DNA of 43,260 bases from Oscillospiraceae bacterium (GCA_017848055.1 JAGALZ010000016.1:1-43260); one strand, 5' to 3'; shown: positions 7,531-16,699, counted from the first letter of the stretch. Notes: a model not told the origin generated them from the letters alone. Program-made: numbers and translations.

Positions 7531-8160
7531 TCACTTTGCAATGTTTTTGAAGTAAAATACCGCAAGCTGTGTGCGGTCACGAAGTGCAAGCTTTTCAAGT
7601 ATCAGGCTCACGCAGTTACGTACAGTGCCTTCACTGAGAAAAAGCTTCGATGCAATTTCCTTGTTGTTAAGGCCCTCGCCGACAAGCTCGATTATCTGCA
7701 TTTCACGCTCGCTCAGGTCGTATTGCTCAGGCGAAAACTCGTGCTTTTGTCCGTTCATAACAGTCGGGAGCTTGTTCATAACAGCGTCGCCGAAAACCCT
7801 CTGCCCCCTCGCAACCGTTTCAAGTGCGGGAGTTATACCCTCGAAGTCCTGCTTTAATATGTAGCCCTTTGCACCGATTGAAAGAGCTTTTGCGATGTAT
7901 TCATCATCTGAAAAGGTAGTAAGATAGAGTATCCTGGCATCGGGGTACTGGGAAAGAATTTTTTCGCCTGCCTCAAGTCCCGTCATACCGTTCATTCTTA
8001 TGTCCATAAGTGCAACGTCGGGCTTGTGCTGTGAGTAAAGCCTTATAGCGTCCTCTCCGCATTCTCCCATGTCGCAGACCTCAATTTTTCCGCTTGCCTC
8101 TAAAATAGTTTTCAAGGATATGGCAACGAGCTTGTCGTCGTCAACTATTGTGATTCTCAT
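7531..8160 (-). CDS. NarL/LuxR-type response regulator
   Basis: This 209-residue regulator has a receiver domain (about 1-118) with an acidic pocket (DDD 7-9), phospho-acceptor Asp53 (ALMDIRM), a switch Thr at 81/82 and Lys103 (YILK). It is followed by a LuxR-type helix-turn-helix (about 147-207: LSEREMQIIELVGEGLNNKE, then SEGTVRNCVSLILEKL). It should be phosphorylated by the kinase encoded just upstream, with which it overlaps by 4 nt. Targets are not known. The direct repeat TTGACAAATAAG in the operon promoter is a possible autoregulatory site. Confidence 0.93.
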   Translation of the reverse strand: MRITIVDDDKLVAISLKTILEASGKIEVCDMGECGEDAIRLYSQHKPDVALMDIRMNGMTGLEAGEKILSQYPDARILYLTTFSDDEYIAKALSIGAKGYILKQDFEGITPALETVARGQRVFGDAVMNKLPTVMNGQKHEFSPEQYDLSEREMQIIELVGEGLNNKEIASKLFLSEGTVRNCVSLILEKLALRDRTQLAVFYFKNIAK

Positions 8161-9236
8161 TGTTTTTCTCCCTCTTTTGAAACTGTAACAAATATCTTGA
8201 AGCCGTTGTCGCCCGTTATCTGACAGATACCGCCCAGAGCTGAAACTCTGTCACGGATATTCTGAAGTCCGATACCGCTGTCGGCGGTCGGCTTTGTAAT
8301 TTTTCCGTTATCTGAGAAAATAAGCTGTCTGAAAGCAGGGTGCTCTCTCATTATTACCGATACCTTGTCAGCGTCGGAGTGTTTAATTACATTCGAAACT
8401 GCCTCTTTTACGATGCCGATAAAGCAGAGCTTGAGCTTCTTGGGAGCATCGGGCGAAATATCGCAGTCGAAGGATACCTCGCATTTTGTTTCGAGTGCTT
8501 TCAGTGCTTCCTTTGCGGAAACGGCAAGGTCAATTGACTCGTCGTGTAGTCTGTGCACACTCATTCTTATGCTGTCCATAGCACCCGAAAGAGTCTGACC
8601 TATGCCCGAAAGCTGTTCTTTTACCATTTCGTCCTTTTCGATTACCTTCAATGCACCGACCTGCAGAATAGAGCGTGAAAGCATATGTCCGACGTTGTCG
8701 TGAATTTCCCTCGCAATGCGGTTTCGCTCACCTAAGGTTGCAAGCTGGATTTCATAGTCCTGCTTGTCGATAAGCTCACGGTTGCGTGCCTTGAGCTGGT
8801 TCTGCTTTTCGGTATCCTCGTCACGCATCGAAATAAGCTTCTGCTCGTACTCGTAGAGCTTCATAGTTTTTATGCCGAGAAAAGCCGCAATGACGCACAG
8901 TCCGCTTGTAACAAATGCCGTTGTAAGGCCGAGCCGTGTAAAGCAAATAGCCACCGACATAGCAGGGAAGACGGCGTTATAATAACGTTTGGAGTTTATG
9001 CAGTCGTAAACCACTATCGGGCAAAGCAGCGAAATCGGCAGAAAAGCTACAGCCGCAGCTGAGTGGATAAGCGTCAGAACAAGGCAATACACCTTCTTCT
9101 CCGATATAATCTCGTAGAAAAGAGTGAAGAAAAGTCCAGAAAGAATAGCGGCTACAGGCATGGCAAAGCCGTCCAGCCCCAGAACACCGGGCAGACAGCA
9201 GAAAAATATAATTGCCTTGTCGCATATCCTTCTCAT
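8157..9236 (-). CDS. LiaS/DesK-type sensor histidine kinase
   Basis: A 359-residue membrane kinase. Residues 1-122 contain four to five hydrophobic segments with very short loops, as in intramembrane-sensing kinases. A linker helix leads to a HisKA_3 dimerisation domain with His179 (REIHDNVGHML), then a HATPase_c domain with the N box (KEAVSNVIKHSDADKV) and G box (DSGIGLQNIRDRVSALGG). It phosphorylates the adjacent NarL-type regulator. Lack of an extracellular sensor domain suggests it senses a membrane disturbance. Its start is 12 nt downstream of the glycosyltransferase stop with AAGGAAAG as SD, so it belongs to that operon. Confidence 0.92.
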   Translation of the reverse strand: MRRICDKAIIFFCCLPGVLGLDGFAMPVAAILSGLFFTLFYEIISEKKVYCLVLTLIHSAAAVAFLPISLLCPIVVYDCINSKRYYNAVFPAMSVAICFTRLGLTTAFVTSGLCVIAAFLGIKTMKLYEYEQKLISMRDEDTEKQNQLKARNRELIDKQDYEIQLATLGERNRIAREIHDNVGHMLSRSILQVGALKVIEKDEMVKEQLSGIGQTLSGAMDSIRMSVHRLHDESIDLAVSAKEALKALETKCEVSFDCDISPDAPKKLKLCFIGIVKEAVSNVIKHSDADKVSVIMREHPAFRQLIFSDNGKITKPTADSGIGLQNIRDRVSALGGICQITGDNGFKIFVTVSKEGEKQ

Positions 9237-9248
9237 ATCATACTTTCC

Positions 9249-10091
9249 TTATCTCATGAACTTTTTGTATATAAGCCCCGTTACCTGAGATGGGAGTGCA
9301 AACAGCGCAAGCTGCATAGCACACGGCACCAGAAAATCCGAAAACGAAGAAAATCCGCTTCTGTATATTTTCCATCTCACGGCAAAAAATGCTTTAGTGT
9401 TTCTGAAGTTGCGTCGTCTTTGCAGATTGTCCTTGGTGACTCTGTATCTCACAAGCACCTTTGCGATGTTTCCGCCGACAGCACCGTTTGAGAGCATACG
9501 AACCATAAAATCGTAGTCCTCGCATCTTTGAAGTGTACCGTCATATCCGCCGCAGGCAAGAGCAACCGAACGCTTGAAAAGCATAGTCTGGTTGTTGAAT
9601 GGGGCTCTCTGTCTGGCAAATTCTAAAACAGCCTTTGAGGAGAGGGGAGTTTTTCTTACTGCAATAGCCTTGCCCGTATCAGAATCAAACTCCTCGATGT
9701 AGCTACCTATAATATCAAGCTCGGGATGGAGCATCATTCGCCTTACCTGGATTTCAAAACGTTCAGGAAGTGCAATATCATCGCTGTCCATTTTCCCAAT
9801 AAGCTCATTTTTGCAAAGCTTTATAGCAATGTTTGCAGCCTTTGCGGTGCCGACATGTTCTGGGAGCTTTATTACTCTTAAAATATCAGAGTGGGCACAG
9901 CTTGCATTGTCAAGAATCTCGTAAAGCTCATCAGTCAGCTCACCGTCGCAGATAATGATAAAGTCGTTTGTCTTGTGTGTCTGATTTATAATACTGTCAA
10001 TGCTCTCTTTTAAAAACTGTGGGTTTTCCTTGTCGTATACGGACATGGTAACACTGTATGGCGAAAGAGGGGCGATAAAATGTTTTTTCAT
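9249..10091 (-). CDS. Family 2 glycosyltransferase
   Basis: A 280-residue GT-A enzyme of the capsule/exopolysaccharide type. It has the nucleotide-binding start (YSVTMSVYDKENPQFLKESI), the DxD-like metal site KMDSDDIALPERFE at about residues 110-123, and the acceptor/catalytic region CEDYDFMVRML. It probably transfers a sugar from a nucleotide donor to a lipid-linked or polysaccharide acceptor at the inner face of the membrane; donor and linkage cannot be predicted. It is the first gene of the minus-strand operon that continues into the two-component system, and it is divergent from the polyprenyl glycosylphosphotransferase at 10303. SD GGAGG is 5 nt before the ATG. Confidence 0.9.
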   Translation of the reverse strand: MKKHFIAPLSPYSVTMSVYDKENPQFLKESIDSIINQTHKTNDFIIICDGELTDELYEILDNASCAHSDILRVIKLPEHVGTAKAANIAIKLCKNELIGKMDSDDIALPERFEIQVRRMMLHPELDIIGSYIEEFDSDTGKAIAVRKTPLSSKAVLEFARQRAPFNNQTMLFKRSVALACGGYDGTLQRCEDYDFMVRMLSNGAVGGNIAKVLVRYRVTKDNLQRRRNFRNTKAFFAVRWKIYRSGFSSFSDFLVPCAMQLALFALPSQVTGLIYKKFMR

Positions 10092-10134
10092 AATGCCTCC
10101 GATTTAATATATTGATGGCTTATTTGTCAATAAT

Positions 10135-10163
10135 ATTATAGTATACCCGTCCTTATTTGTCAA
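10135..10163 (-). promoter_or_regulatory. Promoter of the GT2/two-component operon
   Basis: Minus strand TTGACA (10158-10163), 17-nt spacer, TATAAT (10135-10140). The 12-mer TTGACAAATAAG occurs at the -35 and again about 33 nt downstream (TTGACA complement at 10125-10130), giving either a tandem promoter or a repeated binding site. Confidence 0.85.
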
Positions 10164-10199
10164 TTATCGCAGTTAATGATGAAAAAGCTGTGAGAAGGC

Positions 10200-10228
10200 T
10201 TGAAAAAAGAATTTAAATGTGTTAAAAT
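10200..10228 (+). promoter_or_regulatory. Promoter of the polyprenyl glycosylphosphotransferase gene
   Basis: TTGAAA (10200-10205), 17-nt spacer, TAAAAT (10223-10228). The GGAGGA site upstream of the ATG at 10303 is unusually far away (about 17 nt), with an in-frame stop just before the ATG that excludes an earlier start. Confidence 0.65.
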
Positions 10229-10302
10229 ATCCGAAAGTATCAAAGGATAAATATTTGCACGTTTTTTATAGAAAAAAGTGTGGAGGAATAGATTTTTAGA
10301 TT

Positions 10303-11694
10303 ATGAAAAGAGAGCAGTTCAAAAGAGTCATAATGTTTGCTGACTCATTCTTGCTGATAGCTGCGGTGGTGATTTCCTTTGGCTATCTGTGGAACGGCTT
10401 TTACAACCTGACAGTTATTGAAGACCCGTTTTTCAGAAAAGGAAACTACCTGCTTATTGCAGTATATGCACTTGTATATTTTCTTATAGGAAGCTCATTT
10501 TCCGCCTTCAAGGTCGGATACTCAAAGCCGCTTGGAATAATAGGCTCGCAGATAATTACGCTTATCGGTACAAATGCTGTTACCTATCTGCAGATAAGCC
10601 TTATCGCAAGAGGTTTTGTGCCGGTGGTTCCGCTTATCGTGCTGACGCTTGTCGATATTGGCTATGCAGTTGTCTGGGCGATGTGCAGCTCGGTGTTCTA
10701 CCGAAAGGTATATCCGGCAAGAAAAATGATTATAGTATACGGCAGCCCGAGTGCAAGAGACCTTGTAGTAAAAATGAGTATGAGAGTGGATAAGTATATT
10801 ATCTGCTCCTCGATAAGTTCTGACGAGGACCTTGAAACAATCAAGGAGAAAATTTCACAGTACGAGGCAGTTATTATCTGCGACGTGCCTGCACCGAAGC
10901 GTTCCAAGATATTGAAGTACACTTTCGAAAAATCAATCAGAACATATATAAATCCAAAGATATCCGATATTATCGTAAGAGGTGCCGACGAGTTCCATAT
11001 GTTCGACACGCCGCTTCTTCTGGCAAGAAACCAGGGACTCGGCATTGAACAGAAGTTTATAAAAAGGCTTATTGACATAATAGGCTCGCTTGTCGGAATA
11101 GTTATAACCTCGCCGTTTATGCTTATTGCCGCAATATGCATAAAGCTTTATGACAGAGGCCCTGTACTTTACAAGCAGGAAAGACTCACCGAGGGCGGCA
11201 GAGTGTTCAAGGTGTGGAAATTCAGAAGTATGATTCAGGATGCCGAAAAGGACGGAGTTGCAAGGCTTTCAACAGAAGGCGACAGCAGAATTACCCCTGT
11301 CGGCAGAATAATCAGAAAATGCCGATTTGATGAGCTTCCACAGTTTTTCAATATCTTAAGAGGCGATATGTCGTTTGTAGGGCCAAGACCCGAAAGACCT
11401 GAAATCGCAAAGCAGTATGAAGAATCGATGCCTGAGTTTTCGTTCAGACTCAAGGTCAAAGCAGGACTTACCGGATATGCACAGGTGTTCGGAAAATACA
11501 ACACCACACCTTATGACAAGCTGAAGCTCGATTTGATGTACATCCAGCGTCACTCGCTTGCACTTGACTTCAAGATTCTGCTCATGACAATAAAGACAAT
11601 CTTCATACCCGACAGTACAGAGGGAATCGCAGAGGGTGCAACAACCGCACTTCCCGAGGAGCCGAAAGATAACGACATAACGAAAGCAGAATAG
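10303..11694 (+). CDS. Exopolysaccharide polyprenyl glycosylphosphotransferase
   Basis: A 463-residue enzyme that starts lipid-linked polysaccharide synthesis by moving a sugar phosphate from a UDP-sugar to undecaprenyl phosphate. The N-terminal half has about four to five TM segments and a degenerate nucleotide-binding domain (KMIIVYGSPSARDL). From about residue 250 comes the catalytic bacterial sugar transferase domain: KRLIDIIGSLVGIVITSPFM (membrane helix), KVWKFRSM, DELPQFFNILRGDMSFVGPRPERP, and LTGYAQVFGKYN. All key motifs are present. It probably acts with the divergent GT2 gene in making a surface polysaccharide. Confidence 0.95.
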   Translation: MKREQFKRVIMFADSFLLIAAVVISFGYLWNGFYNLTVIEDPFFRKGNYLLIAVYALVYFLIGSSFSAFKVGYSKPLGIIGSQIITLIGTNAVTYLQISLIARGFVPVVPLIVLTLVDIGYAVVWAMCSSVFYRKVYPARKMIIVYGSPSARDLVVKMSMRVDKYIICSSISSDEDLETIKEKISQYEAVIICDVPAPKRSKILKYTFEKSIRTYINPKISDIIVRGADEFHMFDTPLLLARNQGLGIEQKFIKRLIDIIGSLVGIVITSPFMLIAAICIKLYDRGPVLYKQERLTEGGRVFKVWKFRSMIQDAEKDGVARLSTEGDSRITPVGRIIRKCRFDELPQFFNILRGDMSFVGPRPERPEIAKQYEESMPEFSFRLKVKAGLTGYAQVFGKYNTTPYDKLKLDLMYIQRHSLALDFKILLMTIKTIFIPDSTEGIAEGATTALPEEPKDNDITKAE

Positions 11695-11703
11695 TGTAAA
11701 TCA

Positions 11704-11734
11704 AAAAGTCCGAAGGAATTTCCTTCGGACTTTT
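11704..11734. terminator. Bidirectional terminator
   Basis: Perfect 15-nt arms (AAAAGTCCGAAGGAA / TTCCTTCGGACTTTT) between the convergent glycosylphosphotransferase and GH26 genes, with flanking A and T tracts that suit both directions. Confidence 0.92.
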
Positions 11735-11752
11735 GTGTGTATGTGTAGTTTT

Positions 11753-13444
11753 TTAGTCTTCGTAAGCCAGCGGGTAGCATCTCCAGTCAGGAAGCTCATT
11801 GAGTGTCAATGCACGCTCGCTCTGATAGGATTTTATCCACTGCTCCTTTTCTGTATAAAGCTCTGAGAGGAATGCTCCGTCGAGTGAGTATTCTCCGCTC
11901 CATACAGCAAACCATGACCAACGTGCGCCCTCGTCAAATGCAGAGTCAACATCAAAGACAACTCCGTTTTCGGAAAGTGCAACAATCTTGTTTGTGTCGG
12001 TGGACTTTCTGATATACTCGAAGATATCTTCCTGAGATGAGTAATCGTAAGCATCTGCGTAGATATCAAAGCTAATCATATCGCAGTATTCATCGCCCGG
12101 ATACCAAGCGGTGTTCTGACCGTTCCATACCCAGATGAGGTTATCGAGTCCCCAGTGGTTTGTGAGTCTGTCGTACATAATCTGCCAAAGCTCAATGTAA
12201 GGCTTAGCTCCGCTTGCACCCCACCAGAACCAGTTGTTGTTCCACTTAGGGTCGCCGCCTGCCTCGTGGAGAGGTCTCCAGAGAACAGGGATATCAGCAT
12301 CTTCAAGCTTCTGAAGCTCAACAGCAATTCTGTCGATGTCATTTATAAGAAGCTGATAATCTTCACCGTTCTTGTCGCTCAGAATCTTTTCAAGGTCGAG
12401 TCCCTGGGTAGCCTCTGTGTAGAAGCCTCTGAACCAAGGATATTCCTCGCTTCCGATAAGGAACTTGCTCGGAGCGTTCCAGTGCCAGCAGATTGTAACA
12501 ATTCCGCCTGCCTTGTCCCATGCCTTTGCAGAGGTGAGATACATTTCTCCGTCGCCCTCGGAAGAGCCGAATTCCATACGGCTTGTTGAGTAAGCGATAA
12601 GGTCAAGACCTAAAATAGCAGGAAGGTCGCCGCATTCCTTTTCAATCTGTCTGAAGGTTCTGTGCTGGTCGTAAATCATGTCAGTACCGAGAGGAAAGGC
12701 GTTGCTGTCAGAATACTGACCTGTCAAAGTATACTTTCCGTAAATGTCAACAAGGAAGTTGTAAAGACGCTGCGTTGTTTCGTTTGCATTAGGATTTGAA
12801 AGCTTGTGGCTTACATCGTAAATCGAAAGGTCAACTCCCGTTGCCGCAACAATTTCAATAGAGTCAATGCTGAAGCCCTTTGTGTAGTCGGTAACAACAA
12901 CATCGTGTTCGCCGGCTTCGATATAAAGGTTCTTTACAATGCACTCGCAGAACTTGTTTTCTTCAGGAATATTGAATGTTCCGCTTGCGCCGTCCTCACC
13001 GAACTCAATTCTTCCTGCAGCCGCATTATCGCCTCTTGCTGCCTTGATGATAACATCGTATCTTCCGGAGTGTTCGGTAATAAACTTAAATGTAACCGGG
13101 TCTTTACGGCTTGTGTTTGTAACATAACCGCTGCCCGAAAATTCGCCCATGGTTGTTTCTGCGCCAACGGTAGCTTCACCGTTGTATATGCATTGCTCTG
13201 CTTCAACGAGGAAGGAAAATTCTTCTGGAACTCCGCTTTCGGGAATGTAAGGCGAATAATCAAGGTCACCTACAGTTTCGACAATCGGTTCCTTCGGGGC
13301 TTCGGATGATGAGTTGTCTGTAACCGAGGAAACATCGGAAGAGTTGTTTTCTGCCACAGATGATGAGTCCGAGCCTGCACATCCCGCTGTTGCCAGAGCC
13401 ATAGAAAAAGCTGATAATAAAGCTACTAGCTTTTTAATCTTCAT
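11753..13444 (-). CDS. GH26 beta-mannanase lipoprotein with an N-terminal carbohydrate-binding-like domain
   Basis: A 563-residue enzyme. It has a lipoprotein signal with Cys22 (ALATAGC; Thr at -3 is slightly atypical), then a Ser/Asn-rich linker (about 23-60) and a beta-sandwich module (about 78-200: FLVEAEQC ... YIEAGEHDVVVTDY) of CBM35/CBM6 type. The GH26 catalytic domain follows (about 205-560) with the general acid/base Glu394 in WRPLHEAGGDPKW and the nucleophile Glu492 in ALSENGVV. It should cleave beta-1,4-mannan outside the cell while anchored to the membrane. It is transcribed from its own promoter. Activity on mannan is a family prediction; some GH26 members act on other beta-glycans. 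Confidence 0.93.
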   Translation of the reverse strand: MKIKKLVALLSAFSMALATAGCAGSDSSSVAENNSSDVSSVTDNSSSEAPKEPIVETVGDLDYSPYIPESGVPEEFSFLVEAEQCIYNGEATVGAETTMGEFSGSGYVTNTSRKDPVTFKFITEHSGRYDVIIKAARGDNAAAGRIEFGEDGASGTFNIPEENKFCECIVKNLYIEAGEHDVVVTDYTKGFSIDSIEIVAATGVDLSIYDVSHKLSNPNANETTQRLYNFLVDIYGKYTLTGQYSDSNAFPLGTDMIYDQHRTFRQIEKECGDLPAILGLDLIAYSTSRMEFGSSEGDGEMYLTSAKAWDKAGGIVTICWHWNAPSKFLIGSEEYPWFRGFYTEATQGLDLEKILSDKNGEDYQLLINDIDRIAVELQKLEDADIPVLWRPLHEAGGDPKWNNNWFWWGASGAKPYIELWQIMYDRLTNHWGLDNLIWVWNGQNTAWYPGDEYCDMISFDIYADAYDYSSQEDIFEYIRKSTDTNKIVALSENGVVFDVDSAFDEGARWSWFAVWSGEYSLDGAFLSELYTEKEQWIKSYQSERALTLNELPDWRCYPLAYED

Positions 13445-13480
13445 ATGGGATTAGTCCTTTCATAATTGATTGTAAAAAAT

Positions 13481-13509
13481 ATGATACAACAAAAAACGAC
13501 CATTGTCAA
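13481..13509 (-). promoter_or_regulatory. Promoter of the GH26 gene
   Basis: Minus strand TTGACA (13504-13509), 17-nt spacer, TATCAT (13481-13486), about 37 nt upstream of the ATG. Confidence 0.75.
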
Positions 13510-13528
13510 CAATATTATTATTTTTTTA

Positions 13529-13570
13529 TTGACAGTATATATTACGTTATGTTATAATTGTTATAACAAT
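13529..13570 (+). promoter_or_regulatory. Promoter plus start-site palindrome of the EAL gene
   Basis: TTGACA (13529-13534), 18-nt spacer, TATAAT (13553-13558). A perfect 14-bp palindrome ATTGTTATAACAAT (13557-13570) overlaps the -10 and the start site, a position typical of a repressor operator. Confidence 0.75.
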
Positions 13571-13608
13571 AAACCTAATATATTAAATTGAAGGAAGGTG
13601 ACGGCAGA

Positions 13609-16600
13609 GTGTTCAAATATAAATACATGAAAAGACTGTTCTGGGAGGCAGTTGCCGTCGCAGTTTTGTCAGCCGCAGGAGCAATAGGCTGGTTTGTGCT
13701 CAAGGGCTTGAGCATGCTGGCTGTAATACTTGCATTTATATGCATTCTCGGCGTGTGCCTTGCAGTTTTTGTAACGCTTTATTCAAGACTTTATTTCAGA
13801 ATGGAAGGCGTTATGGATGCTGCCGACCAGAGCTTTATTATGCTAAGACCGAGAGCACATCATTATGCGGTGTACGGTTCGCATTCATTTGCAAAAAAAC
13901 TTAAAGATATTCTCCCTCAGCGTTCGGAGATTTCCATAGATGAATATGAAAATTTTTATACAACTCTCTCTCAGCACTCAGATATTGTTAACGGAGATAT
14001 TTACTACAGATACAAAACAGCTGACGAGGAGCTTTATCTGAAATTCAAGAGAGTTACCGACAGGGGACTTGCCTCGTTGCTGGTTATCGATGTGACAGAC
14101 ATATATCTGCAAAGAGTGTATATGATGCAGAATGATTATTTCGATACCCAGAGCAGGCTTTTCAGCCGTGACGCTACACTTGCAAGAGCTCAGCAGTTTA
14201 TCGATGACGGATGCAAGACAGGCTGTTTTGCAATTCTTTCCGTTGACGGCATCGATAAGGAGCTTGCATCAGAGGGTGACGATATAAATTCCGCACTCGT
14301 AGAAATCGGTGTGTACCTCAAGTCGCTTTCCACAAAGCGTATTGTTATCGGAAAGGACGCACAGAACAGCTTTTTGTTCTTCTTTGCAGGTGCCAATATA
14401 GATGTAAACTATGAGCTTTCAAGAATTATAGCTTCCGCAAGAAAAATTCTCTCGGATATGGCTCCGGGATACAACAGAATTTCTGTTGCGTGCGGATGCT
14501 GTATGTATCCCGAGCATGCAACAAATGCACAGTCGCTTATCTCAAAGGCTGAGTTTGCAATGCATGAGGCAAGAAGCAGCGGAGCAAGAAACTCTGTTAT
14601 GTTCTCTGCTGAAAGATTTGCAAGCGAGATTATCGAGCAGAGTAAGGCAAAGGCCGTTCATGAGATTCTATCATCGGGTAATATTGCCCATATGTTCCAG
14701 CCGATTGTCAATGCGCATAACGGTAAGATTTTTGCGTACGAGGCGCTTATGCGTCCGCTCGGCGATTCGGGACTTACTCCGTCCGACGTTATCAGAACAG
14801 CTACCAAGGACAACCTTCTGCTTGAGGTTGAAAGGCTCACATTTATGAGCGTTCTCAAGAGAATTGAGGAAAACGAGCATCTCCTTAAGGACAGAAAGGT
14901 GTTCATAAACAGTATTCCGAACTTCCTTATCCCGGACGAGGAGTTTGACGAAATCCGTGACAGATATGCGCATCTGTTCAAGCATACGGTAATCGAGATT
15001 ACCGAGGATATCAATTTCTCGGATGAGAGCTTTGATAAGTTCAGAAGCAGGTTTTTGGAGCTTGACTGCCAGCTTGCCCTTGACGACTACGGTACCGGCT
15101 ACTCCAACGAGGCAAATCTTCTCAAGTATCGTCCATCATATCTTAAGATGGATAAGGCGCTTATCGAGAACATCGATACAGACAGACGAAAGAGAAGCCT
15201 TGTAGAAGGAATTGTCAGCTTCGCAAAGAAGCATAATATCAAAATTATCGCAGAGGGTGTTGAAACAAGAACCGAGCTCGAATCGGCAATCTCACTCAAC
15301 GTTGACCTGATTCAGGGCTTCTACACAGCTCGTCCGGACACCCAGATGCAGGAGGATATCCAGAAGGAAATATCCGACCATATCGTTGCTCTCAATCTCA
15401 AGCTCAAGAGCAACGGCGACCGTTCTTCGTTCGAAACCAATGAACCTTGCGACATCAATATAGTTGACCTTGCCCTTCAGGGATACTCGGATATCGTAAT
15501 CAAGCATTCGCCGGTAAGACTTATCGGTGACCTTGCACAGACAGCCGAAATAAGTGTGCTTGTCGATGATGAGCTTGACGCAGAGGTTACCTTTGAAAAC
15601 TGTGCAATATCAAGACATTCGGGATATCAGTATCTCTTTACTGTCGGCGACAACTCCAATGTAACGGCTGTTATCAAGGGGGAAAACAGATTCTCGGGTG
15701 GCTTTAATGTGCCGAGTGGTTCGGAGCTGTCAGTCGTAGGTGACGGAAGCTGTGAGATGATGCTCACCAATTCAAATCCGGTTGCTTTCGGAAGCCTTTC
15801 GGAAAACGGATACGGAAAAATTGACTTCGCACTGACGGGAAAATGCAAGATTACCGCTGTCGGCGATAACTGTGTAGCATTCGGCGGACAGTACGGTGCG
15901 ATGCTTTCGGATATAATGATAAGAAATGCCGATATCACCATTGACCAGCGAGGAAAGCTCTGCGTAGGTGTCGGTGCAGAAAGCGGTAACACAGCAATCG
16001 GTATCTATAACACAAAGCTTTCAGTAACCTGCAACGGTGACTCTATCATCGGAATCGGTACAGCTAAGGGTAATGCCGATATCGAGCTTAGTGCTTCGGA
16101 TATCTATATCGACCTTGGCGGTGACAAGGCAACCGGTGTCGGACTTCTCGGAAACGGCGGCGGAAGTATAAATATTACTGACAGCTGTATGCTCAGAACT
16201 GTTATCCGTGCAAAGAGCGGAATCTCGGTAGGTGCAAGAGACGGCAACCCTGAGGTATTCTGTAACGGAAGCATAATCGATATTGACGCTGAGGGCGTTG
16301 AGGCAATCGGTATCGGAGATATCGACGGTGATTCGATAGTACAGATAAAGAATTCCTCGATTATCCGAGGCAAGCTTGCATCTGTTTCACCTAAGATTAT
16401 TTCGACCTGCAGAGGTCAGATTTATATCGACAGCGTAAACCTTATTACAAACACCGATTTTACAAGCGCAATCAACAGCCGTGGCAAGGAGCTTTGCTAC
16501 TATAAGCTTGACATGAGAGAGGACTTTGTTATCGAGGATTATGACAACGGCGACAGCGGTCGCTATGTTGCGAGAATCTATGACCGTGCACCTCAGTATA

Positions 16601-16656
16601 TAGGTGTATGTCTGCCTGAAGGCACATTGCCCGAGGGAATAAGAGTTTTGCAGTAA
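13609..16656 (+). CDS. Membrane-bound degenerate-GGDEF / EAL protein with C-terminal beta-solenoid
   Basis: About 1015 residues from GTG 13609, chosen because GGAAGG lies about 10 nt upstream; TTG 13588 has no SD. Two TM segments (about 10-31, 36-58) and a PAS-like stretch (about 65-150) come first. A GGDEF-type domain (about 170-335) has the signature loop replaced by NSFLFFFAGANID, so it should not make c-di-GMP. The EAL domain (about 350-600) has EAL at 378-380, FINSIPNF, EITE, LDDYGTGYSN (Asp492/493), YLKMDKALI and AEGVET, so it appears an active c-di-GMP phosphodiesterase. Residues about 620-985 are beta-rich; about six units of 28-30 residues (755-930) with recurring IGIG/VGVG motifs suggest a cytoplasmic beta-solenoid. 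Confidence 0.92.
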   Translation: MFKYKYMKRLFWEAVAVAVLSAAGAIGWFVLKGLSMLAVILAFICILGVCLAVFVTLYSRLYFRMEGVMDAADQSFIMLRPRAHHYAVYGSHSFAKKLKDILPQRSEISIDEYENFYTTLSQHSDIVNGDIYYRYKTADEELYLKFKRVTDRGLASLLVIDVTDIYLQRVYMMQNDYFDTQSRLFSRDATLARAQQFIDDGCKTGCFAILSVDGIDKELASEGDDINSALVEIGVYLKSLSTKRIVIGKDAQNSFLFFFAGANIDVNYELSRIIASARKILSDMAPGYNRISVACGCCMYPEHATNAQSLISKAEFAMHEARSSGARNSVMFSAERFASEIIEQSKAKAVHEILSSGNIAHMFQPIVNAHNGKIFAYEALMRPLGDSGLTPSDVIRTATKDNLLLEVERLTFMSVLKRIEENEHLLKDRKVFINSIPNFLIPDEEFDEIRDRYAHLFKHTVIEITEDINFSDESFDKFRSRFLELDCQLALDDYGTGYSNEANLLKYRPSYLKMDKALIENIDTDRRKRSLVEGIVSFAKKHNIKIIAEGVETRTELESAISLNVDLIQGFYTARPDTQMQEDIQKEISDHIVALNLKLKSNGDRSSFETNEPCDINIVDLALQGYSDIVIKHSPVRLIGDLAQTAEISVLVDDELDAEVTFENCAISRHSGYQYLFTVGDNSNVTAVIKGENRFSGGFNVPSGSELSVVGDGSCEMMLTNSNPVAFGSLSENGYGKIDFALTGKCKITAVGDNCVAFGGQYGAMLSDIMIRNADITIDQRGKLCVGVGAESGNTAIGIYNTKLSVTCNGDSIIGIGTAKGNADIELSASDIYIDLGGDKATGVGLLGNGGGSINITDSCMLRTVIRAKSGISVGARDGNPEVFCNGSIIDIDAEGVEAIGIGDIDGDSIVQIKNSSIIRGKLASVSPKIISTCRGQIYIDSVNLITNTDFTSAINSRGKELCYYKLDMREDFVIEDYDNGDSGRYVARIYDRAPQYIGVCLPEGTLPEGIRVLQ

Positions 16657-16659
16657 AAA

Positions 16660-16684
16660 AAGCTCCCTGAGATTCAGGGAGCTT
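16660..16684. terminator. Bidirectional terminator
   Basis: An 11-bp stem (AAGCTCCCTGA / TCAGGGAGCTT) with a 3-nt loop. The minus-strand side runs into seven T, ending the XRE gene; the plus side ends the EAL gene. Confidence 0.9.
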
Positions 16685-16699
16685 GATTATTTAGACGAA

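Noticed and set aside
15627..16373. Pro/Ser-rich minus-strand frames opposite the EAL gene
   Set aside because: They are shadows of the Gly-rich repeat region and have no start signals.
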